Shown here: one piece after another, positions 21,820-32,880 of the stretch
Layout: the number at the start of each line of letters is the position of its first letter
How positions within the stretch are numbered: position 1 is the stretch's first letter
Assembly: GCF_027595985.1 (NCBI RefSeq)
Contig: NC_073306.1
Span: forward strand, 103,693,484-103,757,483
Reading direction: 5' to 3'
DNA from: Sorex araneus
Lineage: Eukaryota > Chordata > Mammalia > Eulipotyphla > Soricidae
Length of the DNA: 64,000 nucleotides
Notes under the pieces: generated by a model
The model's database searches: none
The model's input: the letters and a program-made list of their open reading frames with translations, nothing else
What the model was told of the DNA's origin: nothing
Program-made: the position numbers and the translations under genes

Positions 21820-22285
21820 CAAATGGCAGAATTTTTTCTGAGTTTTTTTGCTGTGTCTTTATATCACACCTTCTTTATTAGTTCATCTATTCATGAACAC
21901 TTAAGTTATTTTCCCTGTTCGTGCTATAGTATTGCTATGAATAGAGGAGAATAAATATGTCTCTTCCAAATAGCTATTTTATATTTTTCTGATTCACACC
22001 CAGTACTAGGACTTCTGATTCCTGTAGTCATTGTATTTTTAAGCTCTTGGGGATCTCCATATTGTTTTCCTAGTAGCCTACCAACTTATTCTTCAAATCT
22101 TCACCAAAATTTGATATTGTCTTATTGATAATAGTTATAGTAAGAAATATGATGCAGTATCTCATTAGGTTTTGGCTGACATTTCTCTGATGATTTGTGG
22201 TATAGCATCTTTTTGTATATCTATAGATCATTTGTATATCTATTTTGAAAAAATATATTATATCTGCAATCTTCAAAAGGAATAA

Positions 22286-22799
22286 CAAGCCTATTAGAAT
22301 ATTAACTCGATTTTGTGTTTAACACATGAGATTCCCTAGAGATATTAATTAAGCTGAAATACAATTGCCTTCAAAACCAGTGTGTTTCCTAACATAATAA
22401 AATATCATCTGATTTCATAATACATGATAAAATAAAATAGAAAATAACCCTGAATTAACCTTATCCCCATTTTAAACATCGTGCATATGAATAAACAAAT
22501 AAATGATTTACAACACTTTAATCAGAGTCCCATTAAGAAACAAATGGCACTGAAGCTGAAGATTTGAAGATATTTAGTAAAGTGTTAACTATTAATCAAG
22601 ATGTGGACAGTGTTTAGGAAAACCAATAAGGAAAAGTGCATACCTGTGATGAGCAAGAGAAGAGAGCATTATTACCCAGAGTTTGTGCTGGAGTGAAGAG
22701 CCAGGAAAGGGAGAATTTACCAGAGCAAGAGAGAGCACTAACACAGAGAAGAAGCCTTTGGAAGCTGTGGCTTTTTTCTTTTTGTTTGCTTTCTTACTT
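22286..22799. other. Unannotated spacer
   Basis: AT-rich, no gene. It may contain the far end of the old L1. Confidence 0.4.
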
Positions 22800-22925
22800 G
22801 TTTGCTTTCTTGCTTAATTATTTGGTGGCTTTTCAAGCACTGTTCAATGTGAGGCTGAAGGATGCCATGCTTGGTCAACCTCATATAGGGCATGTGCCTT
22901 AACCCCTGTACTTTCTCTCTGATCC
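22800..22925 (-). mobile_element. Possible old SINE remnant
   Basis: The right part CATATAGGGCATGTGCCTTA then CTCTCTGATCCC resembles the head side of a minus-strand SINE-A. The remainder is weak. Confidence 0.4.
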
Positions 22926-22952
22926 CAAAGTTGTGGTTTTCATTAAGATTTA

Positions 22953-23114
22953 GGGGCTGGAACGATAGCACAGCGGGTAGGGTGTTTGTCTGGCACGGGG
23001 GCGACCTGGGTTCAATTCACAACAACCCATATGGTCCCCTGAGCACCGCCAGGAGTAATTCCTGAGTGCATAGCCGGGTGTGACCCCTCCCCCCAAAAAA
23101 AACCAACGAAAAAC
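22953..23114 (+). mobile_element. SINE-A copy with short TSD
   Basis: GGGGCTGGAACGATAGCACAG, GGGTTCAATTCAC (box B damaged at the end), CATATGGTCCCCTGAGCACC, C/A-rich tail. AAGATTTA is repeated at 22945-22952 and 23115-23122. Confidence 0.92.
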
Positions 23115-23122
23115 AAGATTTA

Positions 23123-23675
23123 GAATAACTCAGGATAGAGACATCTTGCTTATCAACTTTCCTTCAAAGTGAGGGTTTGATTGGTCATTGAGTTGATTCA
23201 CAAAAGGCTGAGACACCCTTATGTAGACTAGAGAAAAGTAAAAAAATGGACATGGAGAAAATACCACACAAATTACCTATTAGTGTTGTTTGTGGGAAAG
23301 GCTAAGTACAAGAAAACACTGATGTCAAAGGAATAAGGTAGAGTAACAACACACTTCTTTAAATCATCAAGTTTCTTATGGTCAGTTACACTTTCCAGAC
23401 AGAAGAAATGCCCAGTTTCAGGTTTACGCGGGCCGCAGACCGTTTGCCATCACCAGTAGAAGTGCCATAATTTGGATATTTGACTTTAAGATCAGTTTTT
23501 AAGCCATGAACAAGGAAGTGGCAATCGTACCATGGGACTAACGTGAGGAAAACAGACACTTACCCAAAACAGTTGCTTGATCGTAAAGAATGCCATGTTA
23601 ATGCCCCAAGAATTGAGAGAGAAGGAGAAGGAGAGAGATAAGAAAATCATGAATAGTTTTCATTTGAGAGCCACT
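23123..23675. other. Unannotated spacer
   Basis: No gene or repeat recognised. A purine-rich run lies at 23612-23645. Confidence 0.4.
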
Positions 23676-23686
23676 TCTATAGAGCT

Positions 23687-23893
23687 GTCACTGTCATTGT
23701 CATCCTGTTGCTCATCGATTTGCTCGAGCGGGCACCAGTAACACCAGATGCCACGGGTAGCTTGCCAGGCTCTGCTGTGTGGGCAAGATACTACCGGTAG
23801 CTTGCAGGCTCTCCGAGAGGGGTGGAGGAATTGAACCCAGGTCGGCAGCATGCAACGCAAACACTCCACCACTGTGCTATCGCTCCAGCCCCA
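23687..23893 (-). mobile_element. SINE-B copy with 11 bp TSD and internal deletion
   Basis: Minus strand. The stretch between CACCAGTAAC and CCACGGGTAGC is shortened, losing the GCCAAAAACAGTAAC block. TCTATAGAGCT is duplicated at 23676-23686 and 23894-23904. Confidence 0.93.
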
Positions 23894-23923
23894 TCTATAG
23901 AGCTACTGAATATAAAGCTTTTA

Positions 23924-24006
23924 ATCACTAGCGAGTGCCTACCAGTGCCTCAGAAATAGTAAGACAAGCTAGGTAACTGAGGCACTGCTAGGCATTCACT
24001 AGTGAT
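23924..24006. repeat. 83-nt hairpin: 29-nt arms, 25-nt loop
   Basis: The left arm (23924-23952, ATCACTAGCGAGTGCC..) and right arm (23978-24006, ..GGCATTCACTAGTGAT) pair at about 26 of 29 positions. Its size resembles a microRNA precursor or a short transposon with terminal inverted repeats. No TSD is evident and the family is not recognised. Confidence 0.85.
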
Positions 24007-24333
24007 ACTGTTTCCTCTTTGTTAATTATGAAAAAAAAAAAACAAAACTGGCACCTGCTACTCTGTCTCCTATTTCTCCTCCCTTCACTGAACTGGTAAA
24101 CTCTTACCCTTACTTCCAAACGCACTTTGAGAGTCAAATTCTTCTGGAAGTCTTCAGCTGGTCATGAAGGCTAAGTGTGCCTCTCCCCAAAGTTCACACA
24201 ATCTTGGTTAATTCTTCTTATAGTTTAAGAATAGTAAAATTAATTGACATATCTGTCAATTGGTAATAGTATTTTTCCTGAAAGATAGTGGTTTCAGCTA
24301 AATTTTAGTACATAAATTTCTTTTGTTTTCCTT

Positions 24334-24500
24334 TTGGGGGGGCCACACCTAACAATGTTCAGGGATACTCCTTGCTCTACATTCAGAAATTACTTCTGGC
24401 TGTGCTCATGAGACTATATGGGATGCATAAGAATAAATTCGGGTTGGCCGCATGCAAGGCAAATGTCCGACCAGCTGTGCTATCACTCTGATTCCCACAT
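24334..24500 (-). mobile_element. SINE-A copy
   Basis: Minus strand: GGGGGGGCCACACCTAACAA, GGCCGCATGCAAGGCAAATG, GCTGTGCTATCACTCTGATTC. The box B complement is altered (AATAAATTCGGGTT). Confidence 0.87.
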
Positions 24501-25002
24501 AAAAAGCTTTAAAGATGCTATATTTCACGGTAAAGGAGTAATGATGCTATGGTAGACTAGGATGCCTAATTAAATTTGATTTTTAAAATAATCACAACTT
24601 TATTATCACTTAGTAAAGATGCCTCATATAAATAGATTCAAATACAGCAAGGGGCATACATATACTAAAAATTACTTGTTTATCTGAAATTCAAATTTAA
24701 TGGAGCACTAAGTATTTTAATTTTCAAAATCTGGCAATCTACACAAAGGACTCAGACTTTAAATGGTGAGATTCTATGTGACCACTGAGCTGCTAGTACT
24801 ACCATAGACGCATACTGAGAGCAAAAAATGCTACAGTTAGAAGTTGCTATGGGGGACCCTGCTGGCAGAGAAATTCTGCATCTTTTCTCAGTAAACAGGG
24901 ATTCTTGAAAGTAAATAGGGGTACAATGGTAATGGGTGTGATGTTGGAACGAGAAACAATCATTAATAGTATTGTAAATAATAGAATCTCAATAAATTTT
25001 TA
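24501..25002. other. Unannotated spacer
   Basis: AT-rich, no gene or repeat recognised. Confidence 0.4.
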
Positions 25003-25016
25003 AAAAATTATTTGGA

Positions 25017-25192
25017 GGGGCTGGAGAGATAGCACAGCGGTAGGGCGTTTGCCTTGCACGCGGCCGACCCGGGTTCTAATCCCAGCATCCCATATGGTCC
25101 CCTGAGCACCGCCAGGAGTAATTCCTGAGTGAAGAGCCAGGAGTAACCCCTGTGCATCGCCAGGTGTGACCCAAAAACCAAAAAAAAAAAAA
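25017..25192 (+). mobile_element. SINE-A copy, very little diverged
   Basis: GGGGCTGGAGAGATAGCACAG head (one base short in GCGGTAGGG), full body, and a long A tail (CAAAAA then about 18 A). The target AAAAAATTATTTGGA is repeated on both sides (about 25002-25016 and 25192-25206). Low divergence implies a recent insertion. Confidence 0.95.
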
Positions 25193-25210
25193 AAAAATTA
25201 TTTGGAATAG

Positions 25211-25377
25211 GAGCTGGAGAGATAGTACGATGGGTAAGGCCTTGCATGCGACTGACCCAGGTTCAATTCCCAGCATCCCATATGGTCCCCTGAGCACCGC
25301 CAGGAGTGATTCCTGAGTGCAGAGCCAGGAGTATCCCCTGAGCATTGCCAAGTGTGACCCAAAAAGAGAAAAAAAAA
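25211..25377 (+). mobile_element. SINE-A copy adjoining the previous one
   Basis: GAGCTGGAGAGATAGTACGATG head, body and A-rich tail. TTATTTGGAATAG (25198-25210) and TCATTTGGAGTAG (25378-25390) are its TSDs. The preceding copy used the left TSD as its own target. Confidence 0.93.
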
Positions 25378-25448
25378 TCATTTGGAGTAGAAGAAAAAGT
25401 AAATAGGGTTTTACTTTGGCTACCTCAGCTTGCAGAATCACTGTGCTC

Positions 25449-25605
25449 GAGAGCTGGAGAGACAGTCCAAAGGTTAGGACACTCATCTTGCATGTGGCTA
25501 ACGCACATTAGGCCATCACATATGGTTCCCTGAGCACCTCCAGGAGAGATCTGTGAGCAAAGTACCAAGATTAAGCCCTGAGCACAACTGGGTGTGGCCC
25601 ACCCC
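25449..25605 (+). mobile_element. Old SINE-A copy with C-rich end
   Basis: GAGAGCTGGAGAGACAGTCC head, CATATGGTTCCCTGAGCACC, GAGCACAACTGGGTGTGGCC. The usual A-rich tail is replaced by a C-rich run. Confidence 0.85.
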
Positions 25606-25652
25606 CCACCCCCCACCCCAGCTTCCACCCCCTGCCCCAACCCCCACCTCCC
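25598..25652 (-). repeat. C-rich run, possible G-quadruplex on the minus strand
   Basis: More than four runs of four or more C within about 55 bp. The minus strand therefore has closely spaced G tracts that fit the G4 pattern. Confidence 0.8.
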
Positions 25653-26010
25653 CAGAAAGGAATAGTGTTTGCCTGAAAGCCTTCTCGAAATGAAAAAAGA
25701 ATAGAGATGATTTGAGTCGCCATGGAAAGAAAGCTATGTGACTTTCAAAAAAAATTACTCTATTTCCCAGTGATACTTTCCCTTCCCATAATTGAATCTT
25801 TTAACTGACTAAAAGTTAAAAGAAGGTTTTCCCTTTTGAACTTAGGATTCATACAAGACTCACTCTGAAAAAAAAATTTAAATCTTCCTGTAACTTTAAC
25901 CAGTGCCCCACCCTTTTCCGCCTCCCATTGCTTAGAGACTCGGGCTTCAAGACATGAGCCAAAAACTTAATATTTATTCCATGTGCCTCATCCTTCAGAA
26001 CATTCTATAT

Positions 26011-26380
26011 CAGAGGTCAGCAAGTTGTTTTTTTTTCTGTGAAGGAACCTAGAGCAAATATTTTAGACTTTGCAAGCCATCTAATTTACACATTATAAAC
26101 TATTTTAGACTTTTCAAGTTCCTGTTGAAATCACTCAACTCTTCCATTATAGTGAAAGCAGCCAAAGATAATATGTAAACAATCGAGTGTGGCAGTGCTC
26201 CAAGGCAACTGTACTTATGGACATAAAAGTCGAATTTCATATCATTTTCATATGTCCTGAATTCTTCTTCTTTGATTTTTTAAAAAATCTTTTAAGATGC
26301 AAATAGCCATTCTTAGCTCGGGGTCATAGAAAATCTGAGAGTAAACCAAATCTCACCCTCAGCTATAGTCAGCCCACCCA
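26011..26380 (+). mobile_element. Near-complete non-autonomous hAT-type (MER) DNA transposon
   Basis: Begins CAGAGGTCAGCAAGTTG and follows a known mammalian MER element in order: GAGCAAATATTTTAGACTTTG, CAACTCTTCCATTATAG, GAAAGCAGCCAAAGATAATA, GGACATAAAAGTCG, CCATTCTTAGCTCG, ending near CATAG..AGTCAGCCCACC. Ends form imperfect inverted repeats. No transposase is coded. Subfamily not assigned. Confidence 0.75.
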
Positions 26381-27210
26381 GTTCAATAAAACTGAATTGC
26401 TAACCTCTGACAAACGGTCCAGCCTGGAGGGATTGGGCCCTCTCCTGCTCATCAGGCCCTTGTGCAGAGTTGGGAAAAGAGCTGGTGTGAGTTCTTATCC
26501 AGCCTTGGCCTTTACCCATAACTTGCAGTGTGAATCTAGGGAAATTATGTCACTACTTCCTGTCTCATCCTTCATCTGCTATTTTTTCAAAAGGCCCAGA
26601 GTGAAGGGACATTATATTTAGCAAGCTGCTAAATAAGGTGGTTGGGAAACACAAATGAGGAAAATAAAGACACATACTTCGCTGGGACTGTACAAGTGTT
26701 GAGTAATATTGAAAATCATATGGCAAGAAAAATAGAGAAATCAAATTGTTTTCCTTGTATATTTTCCACCACGGCTTTTTTTTCTTCTTCATGGAAAGCA
26801 GAGTGATGTATGAAGTCATTTTTCCTTCACACACAATTCACTTTCAGAGTTTATTTTAAAAAAATAAAAGAAAAAGGTGGGTGCCAGAAGTTTATCTTAA
26901 CAGAAAGGTCCTAAACCTAACTGAATCTAAAGAGAAGGTTTTCTTCTGAACATCATTTCTGTTCCTCCTCTACTCTTCTCACTCTTTCTACTTGTCTTCT
27001 ACCTGTGTCTGGCTACTTTGCATATTTCTGCATATTCCACTGTTCCCAGCTCTCAAGTAGCTCTAACTCCATTACTCTCTCCCATAGAATTGTGGTGCTA
27101 GCAAGTACCAGGATGTCACAAAGTCAAAGTGGCCACACAAACTACAGTGCAAAAAATCATTTGAATGATGTATTAGGATGTTTGAAAAACATTAAAGAAA
27201 ACTCTTAAAA
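26381..27210. other. Unannotated stretch
   Basis: No SINE or L1 seen. Short frames of 67-89 codons lack motifs. The pyrimidine-rich stretch at 26940-27010 is the only compositional feature. Confidence 0.4.
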
Positions 27211-27222
27211 CAAGAAGGTATA

Positions 27223-27410
27223 GGGGCTGGAGTGATGGCACAGCAGGTAGGGCGTTTGCCTTGCACTCGGTCAACCCAGGTTCGATTCCCAGCATCCCAT
27301 ATGGTTCCCTGAGCACCGCCAAGAATAATTCCTGAGTGCAAAGCCAGGAGTAACCCCTGAGCATCGCTGGGAATAACTCAAAAAGCAAAAAAACAAAAAA
27401 ACAAAAAAAC
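27223..27410 (+). mobile_element. SINE-A copy with 12 bp TSD
   Basis: GGGGCTGGAGTGATGGCACAG, GGTTCGATTCCC (intact box B), full body and a tail made of CAAAAAAA units. CAAGAAGGTATA is duplicated at 27211-27222 and 27411-27422. Confidence 0.95.
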
Positions 27411-27422
27411 CAAGAAGGTATA

Positions 27423-28092
27423 AACTGCCAGGTCAATAATGATACAGAAAGCCTCAATATGAAAAAGAAGGGGATTGTTTCAATAACCTGGGAGTTTTTG
27501 CTGGTGAGACATGGCAGTCAAGTTTAAGTGACAATTCTAGGGAGTTAAGAAAAAAGGGCCCTCCAGGTGACATGAGGGGAAAAGATCAATTTTTGATCAA
27601 ACTAGAAAGCATCCACCAGAATGGAATGATAATTAGAGATAATTACAGTCAAGTATGAAGGTGCCAGAATACGGTGTCTACCCAGCAAGTTACAGTAGAG
27701 TCAGACCTCATTTTTAATTGCCTTAAATGTGCCATTTTTATTTCTTGGCTGATGAACCTTTCACAGACAACCTCAGTGTATTTACAGAGTACTTTGGTTC
27801 AACCAAGGTCAAAGAAAGTAAGAGCTGTGTTCTCCTTAAAACCTGATTTCTGCTCAGAGACTAAGAAAAGGGTTTAAGATAAGCAGCACAGAATATAAAA
27901 GGAGGCACCTGAATTCAAGGGGTGGGCCTGCCGTTCAGCTGAGTGAATTTGAACTTGTGCTCAAATTCACGTGAGGCTTATATGATGGGATAATATTCTG
28001 TTTTACTATTGAACATGTTTTACTTACCACCCAGCTCTGTTAGGAACCTTTAAAAAAAAAAGCATTCATTTTTATTGTATAAATTTAGAGCA
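27423..28092. other. Unannotated spacer
   Basis: No gene or repeat recognised. Confidence 0.4.
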
Positions 28093-28274
28093 GGGAGATT
28101 GGGCCCATGTGTCGAGGTACTGGGGCTTACTCCTGATTTTGTACTCCGGGATTACTCCTGATGATACTGGGGTGGTTAGGGGGGGAGAGGTGTCATCTGT
28201 GGTGCCAGGGATTCCAACCTGAGTCAGCTGTATACAAGGCATGTGTCTTACTCTTTGCTCTATATACCCAGCCT
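28093..28274 (-). mobile_element. Old SINE-A copy
   Basis: Minus strand: GGGCTTACTCCTGATTTTG, GGGATTACTCCTGATGATAC, GAGTCAGCTGTATACAAGGC, ending near CTATATACCCAGCC. It has an extra G-rich segment in the middle. Confidence 0.75.
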
Positions 28275-28426
28275 ACGTGAAGGGCATTTCAACTTATAAA
28301 AAAGTAGCAGTGCTTTTTATGATTATTACTGTTACCAAAGAAGAGTCAATTCGATCAACTGCTAAGCTACTGAACAGCTGCTTCAGTAAGTTAGAGATGC
28401 CTTGTAAGGGTTAAACGTAAGTCCTG

Positions 28427-28924
28427 TCACAGACATACAAAGATTGCACGCATCTGTGGAATATAAAGTAACAGAACGGGAGACTAACACCCAAGAGTAG
28501 TAGAGATAAGGACCAGGAGGTCTGCTCCATGGCTTGGAAACTGGCCTCACATGCTGGAGAAAAAAAAAAAGGCAGCTTGAAGAGAGAAGGGAACACCAAG
28601 TAAAGGATGTTGGGAGGACCCATTCAAATTGAAAGATGCATGCCAAAAGTAGACTATAGACCGAACATGATGGCCACTCAATACCTCTATTGCAAACCAC
28701 AACACCCAAATGGAGAGAGGGAGCAAAATGGAATGCCCGCCACAGAGGCAGGGCCGGGTGGAGAGGACGGGTTGGGGGTGGTGGGAGGGATGCTGGGAAC
28801 ACTGGTGGTGGAAAATGGGCGCTGGTGGAGGGATGGGTATTCGACCATTATATGACTGAAACGCAAGCACGAAAGTTTGTAAGCCTATAACTGTACCTCA
28901 TGGTGATTCACTAATAAAAAAAAA
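28427..28924 (+). mobile_element. L1 3' end, 5'-truncated, short TSD
   Basis: Starts at the last ORF2 codons (CAGACATACAAAGATTGC) and runs through the full 3' UTR to CATGGTGATTCACTAATAAA plus an A tail. CTGTCACA occurs at both edges (about 28423-28430 and 28926-28933). The GA tract is reduced to GAGAGAGG. Frames across it are 3' UTR translations. Confidence 0.9.
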
Positions 28925-29029
28925 TCTGTCACAACTAAGACCCAGTGAGTCAGAGGTCAGTGGCACGAGGTTCAGATCATGTGTTCTTTGGGACCAGCTC
29001 ATCTGACTTAGATTGTAGGAGCTTCCACG

Positions 29030-29190
29030 TTAAAGAAATCTAGGATTAAATCCCACCTTGATGACTTACTCACAAGTCTGTTTGCCCACCCCTAAATTTA
29101 GGGAAATAATATGAATTTACAGGGTTGCTATGAGCCTGGAGATAAATATAGAATCTCTGATACACAGTAGGTTGTTCTACAAGCAGGAAC
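29030..29190 (+). mobile_element. MIR SINE, ancient
   Basis: Core landmarks: TTGATGACTTACTCACAAG, GGGTTGCTATGAGCC-GGA and CAGTAGG at the end. The CTCAGTTTCC region is partly lost. Confidence 0.6.
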
Positions 29191-32060
29191 AGTACTGTAA
29201 AGAGGTGGTGATATCCTTAACCCTCATGGGCTACCTTGCAGAGGCATCTGCTTATTGTTTTGGCAATCTCCTCTGAGCATTCCCTACTTGGGAAAAAAAT
29301 TAATGGCCCACTGAAGATGGGATTTGCATTTAAAAGCCATAACACATTATAAACCTACTTCTTTCTATTACACGTCTTATTACATTATAGTTCCTGTGAT
29401 GTAAAATTTGATGATTTGACCTAAGCTGCTGTTCCTCCTATTCCCATGACCTTGTCTTATTGCCTACTATAGCACTCCTTTACACATGTAAGTTCAACAC
29501 AGCTCCCCTGCTAAACATGGTGTCTCACTATTTTATCCTCTGTCTGGGAAAAAAAAAAACTAGTATTGACTGAAATCAGGTATCCCAGAAACATGAGGAG
29601 ATACTGAGGCGTGTGTGATGGAGGCTGATTTGTGAATCTTCTCAGGAAGTCCCGTGGGGCAGCCAGGAAAGCAGAATCAGGCAAAGGGTGATGGTAAAAC
29701 ACTGAATCCACAACTAAGACCTCAACTGACCCCAAGTGAAGCTCTGAGACTAAGACAAAGCCTTAGAGATGTAAATTTTGTTCACTTGATCTCAAGAAGA
29801 GTACCAAAAGAGAGAGACTTTCCTCTTTCCCCCTTCCCCAGGGAGGGTCATAACCTTTGGCAAACACTGTCTATCCATAACCAGCCCTACAAGTTCTTTG
29901 GCAATATGCCTCCACCTTAACCGCTGATTCTACCACTCTTCAGTCCTTAGAGTCCCATCTCTTCCTCTGCCTCACCATGCAGTCTGATCTGACTCTGAGT
30001 TTCCTCTTCCTTACACTTACCACACTTAAGATGTGGTTGTCAGACCTACAAGAAGACACTGTCAGGTGTCTCTTGCATTGTCAGAATTCAGAGGTTGCAA
30101 AATTCAAAACCCATAACTTTTTGTCACTTTTCAAAATTCCAGCAAATGTAAAGAATGACAACGTTATGTCACTTAAAAAACACATGCAGTGATGCGTATT
30201 CTTCCTATAGTGAAATTTTCCAAGTCATAAGCATATTTAAGCCGGCTTAATGTTTCCTAGTCTAGTTCCTCATTTTGTTTATAGGAAAGAATATTTCATT
30301 GGTAATGATACAGTTCTATTCTTACACAATATCCATTGGGGTTTTCATTTCCTTTATCTGCTGAATAATTTTTCTTTATAAAATAGCCTCTTGAAAATAC
30401 CACAAGACATTCTTTAGACTTAAAGAAAAATGGCAGACTAAAAAGACATGGCTAAATTAATAAAAAAGCCTTTAAATGTTTTCAAATTTATCAGCCATAA
30501 AAATACATAGTGATAAAGAAAGCCCAGTATTTACCATGAGGATACCTAGCCAACTACCTTAGTAATTAAGGAAATGGATATTAGTGTCATCTTTGTGTTC
30601 TCATAGCAAATTTCTCCTATCAAATAGTAGACATATATGAGATAGATTTATATATGCATTTATAAAATATGTTACTGTGTTAAAAATTAGTTTATATGCA
30701 TTTATGTATAATTTTGTGTGCGTGCACATGTAATTCTTCCCTAGTAAGTTACAGATATAAGTCCCTCCAAATCTATAACCCGAAACCTATATCCAAACCT
30801 ATAATTCAACACCCAGAACAGTACAGTTCTTAGACCCAAGCCAGTAGTCATCCATCACCCCTATCCCACCTCAAAGTATTGGTGCTTTGGAGATCATGAA
30901 CAAATACTTCTAATTTTTCTCAGGGATCTATCAGGGCTAGCAGAGCCATCTTGCCAGATACGTCATCCCAGATCAGGATTTATTTCTTCTTTTCTGGGCG
31001 GTTGCCAACCATCTGCCCCAGCTTTCGATGACCAGATTCTCCAAGGAATACCTGACTTCATCACTTTTGGTGATCTGAATTAGTGTCTGGCTTATTCCAG
31101 GAGGTTGGCTGAGAAAATGATTACCTCAACTGGCCAATTGCATTTATTCGCAATACTGGGCTGCCAGAGTAGCGCCAGCACACTGATTTTGGGTAACTCA
31201 CTCATGCTGAATATAAGATTATTCATAGTTGTGCATTAACTGTTCACTTCTGGGTTTGAGCCTGACTTGTGAACCTACCTTTGTGGAGCTGCCTACAGCG
31301 TAAGTACTAAGGGGGCTGTGGTGTCCTTTATTCTGTGTGACCCTCACTTTCACTGCTGGCCCTAGAGTTGTCATGCTACTCTCACATGAATTTGGTGATC
31401 TCTCAGGTAATCCCTGGGCATGACCTCACTCTCCTGGAAAGATTTTAAATACTGTTGCCCCCAAATACAAAGGAGTTCTTGCAATTGATGTCCCATAATC
31501 TCTCATGAGTGTGGTAACACTGAATTTTCCCAAGGTTAATATTTTTTGTGTGAACAGGAATACTCTTCTTGATAGGCCCATAGCTGATCAAAATTGTCAA
31601 CACTGAAAAAGATCACAGATGCAGTGATTATTGCCTATAGAGCTCAAGAGACAATATGGTTGAAATTTTTTTTACAATATAAAATTGCAAAAGGCAGATG
31701 TAATGTAGCCCAAAAATAAGAGTTCATTTTATGTTTCGGTATACTCTGAATAAAATGTGCTTCTGATCGTCAGCATAGAAGCCTAGTGACAATCTTTTGA
31801 AGTCCTCAGAGGTCAGTATTTCACAGATAGCACAATGGAGCTATGAAGTGCCAAGAGCAATGGTAACAACTACATAAATGGTTATTCAAGACCTGGTGAG
31901 GCCAGGAGATCTATATATATTGCTTCAATACAGCCCTCAACAAGTTAAATGAAGAAAGGTGAATGAAGCTGAAAGGATGGAGAATGAATAACATTTCTCA
32001 CTTTTATTCTCAAAGTGGGGAGATATGAGATTAGCCAGGAGAAGTGCATTTATCAGTAAG
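29191..32060. other. Long SINE-free stretch, nothing recognised
   Basis: About 2.9 kb without a lineage-specific SINE or young L1. It includes a more GC-balanced block at about 30880-31560. No exon could be called: short frames (71-88 codons) lack motifs and flanking splice sites are not convincing. Confidence 0.45.
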
Positions 32061-32065
32061 GAACA

Positions 32066-32230
32066 CAGAATTTGTGGTGGAGAATGGGCACTGGTGAAGG
32101 GGTGGGTTCTCGAACTTTGTATGAGGGAAACATGAGCACAAAAATGTATAAATCTGTAACTGTACCCTCACGGTGATTCACTAATTTAAAAATAAATTAA
32201 TTGAAAAATAAATAATAAATTAATTGAAAA
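32066..32230 (+). mobile_element. L1 3' tip
   Basis: GTGGTGGAGAATGGGCACTGG, TTTGTATGAGGGAAACATGAG, CCTCACGGTGATTCACTAA, then a long A/T-rich tail of TAAATTAATTGAAAA units. Confidence 0.88.
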
Positions 32231-32414
32231 ATAATCTTAATAAATAAAACTTTACACAAACACAATTTCATGTAGAAGATTATCAGAGTGTTTCTCAAAT
32301 TGAGATAACTATCATTATACTCATTTGATAATTTCTAGCAATCTAATGGAACTATTGGAAAATGTATTGATTCTTGAAACCCTACCATTAATATATCATA
32401 AATAATGCACTGTA

Positions 32415-32657
32415 GCAATGCAGCACTGTCATCCGTTGTTCATCAATTTGCTCAAGCGGGCACCAGTAACATCTCCATTGTGAAACTTGTTACTGTTTTT
32501 TGGCATATTGTATATGCCACGGGCAACTTGCCAGGTTCTGCCATATGGGCAGGATACACTTGGTAGCTTGCTGAGCTCTCCAAGAGGGATGGAGGAATTG
32601 AACCCGAGTCAGTCGCATACAAGACAAACGCCCTACCCACTGTGCTATCGCTCCAAT
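32415..32657 (-). mobile_element. SINE-B copy
   Basis: Minus strand, full length: GCACTGTCATCCGTTGTTC at the left, GTGCTATCGCTCCAATC at the right. The distal end shows three CAGTG-like units (CACTGTAGCAATGCAGCACTG). Confidence 0.92.
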
Positions 32658-32715
32658 CATCATAATAATAGTGACTAAAAATGTGTACATATACATTCAA
32701 ATATATTACAAAAGT

Positions 32716-32880
32716 GTTCGTTGGTCAGATACAGCTCTAAAGGTTAATGTGCATGCTTTGCATGCAGGAGTCCAGTCTCAACTCCCAGCACTATATGTTT
32801 CCTCCAAGCAACCACAGGGAATGATTCCAAGCACTGCCATATGTGGCCCCAAATCAATAAATTTTTTAAAAATCAACAAA
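32716..32880 (+). mobile_element. Old tRNA-headed SINE, SINE-A-like
   Basis: GTTGGTCAGATACAGCTC head, AAAGGTTAATGTGCATGC, GGAGTCCAGTCTCAACTCCC, CATATGTGGCCCC and an A-rich tail. More diverged than the main SINE-A copies, so probably an older subfamily. Confidence 0.65.

Larger units (their letters stand above)
20430..22285 (-). mobile_element. Old L1, minus strand, split by a younger L1
   Basis: Flanks of the young L1 read as an old L1 C-terminal and 3' region in the same orientation. Examples are TTGCCACAAATGGCAGAAT left of the insertion, and CTTTATTAGTTCATCTATTC, GGGGATCTCCATATTGTTTTCC and CTCTGATGATTTGTGG right of it. Strongly diverged, no long frame. The young insertion occupies about 20631-21819. 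Confidence 0.78.

Noticed and set aside
25076..25486. 136-codon minus-strand frame with internal repeats, at first sight a repeat protein
   Set aside because: The repeats are two tandem SINE-A copies read in antisense.
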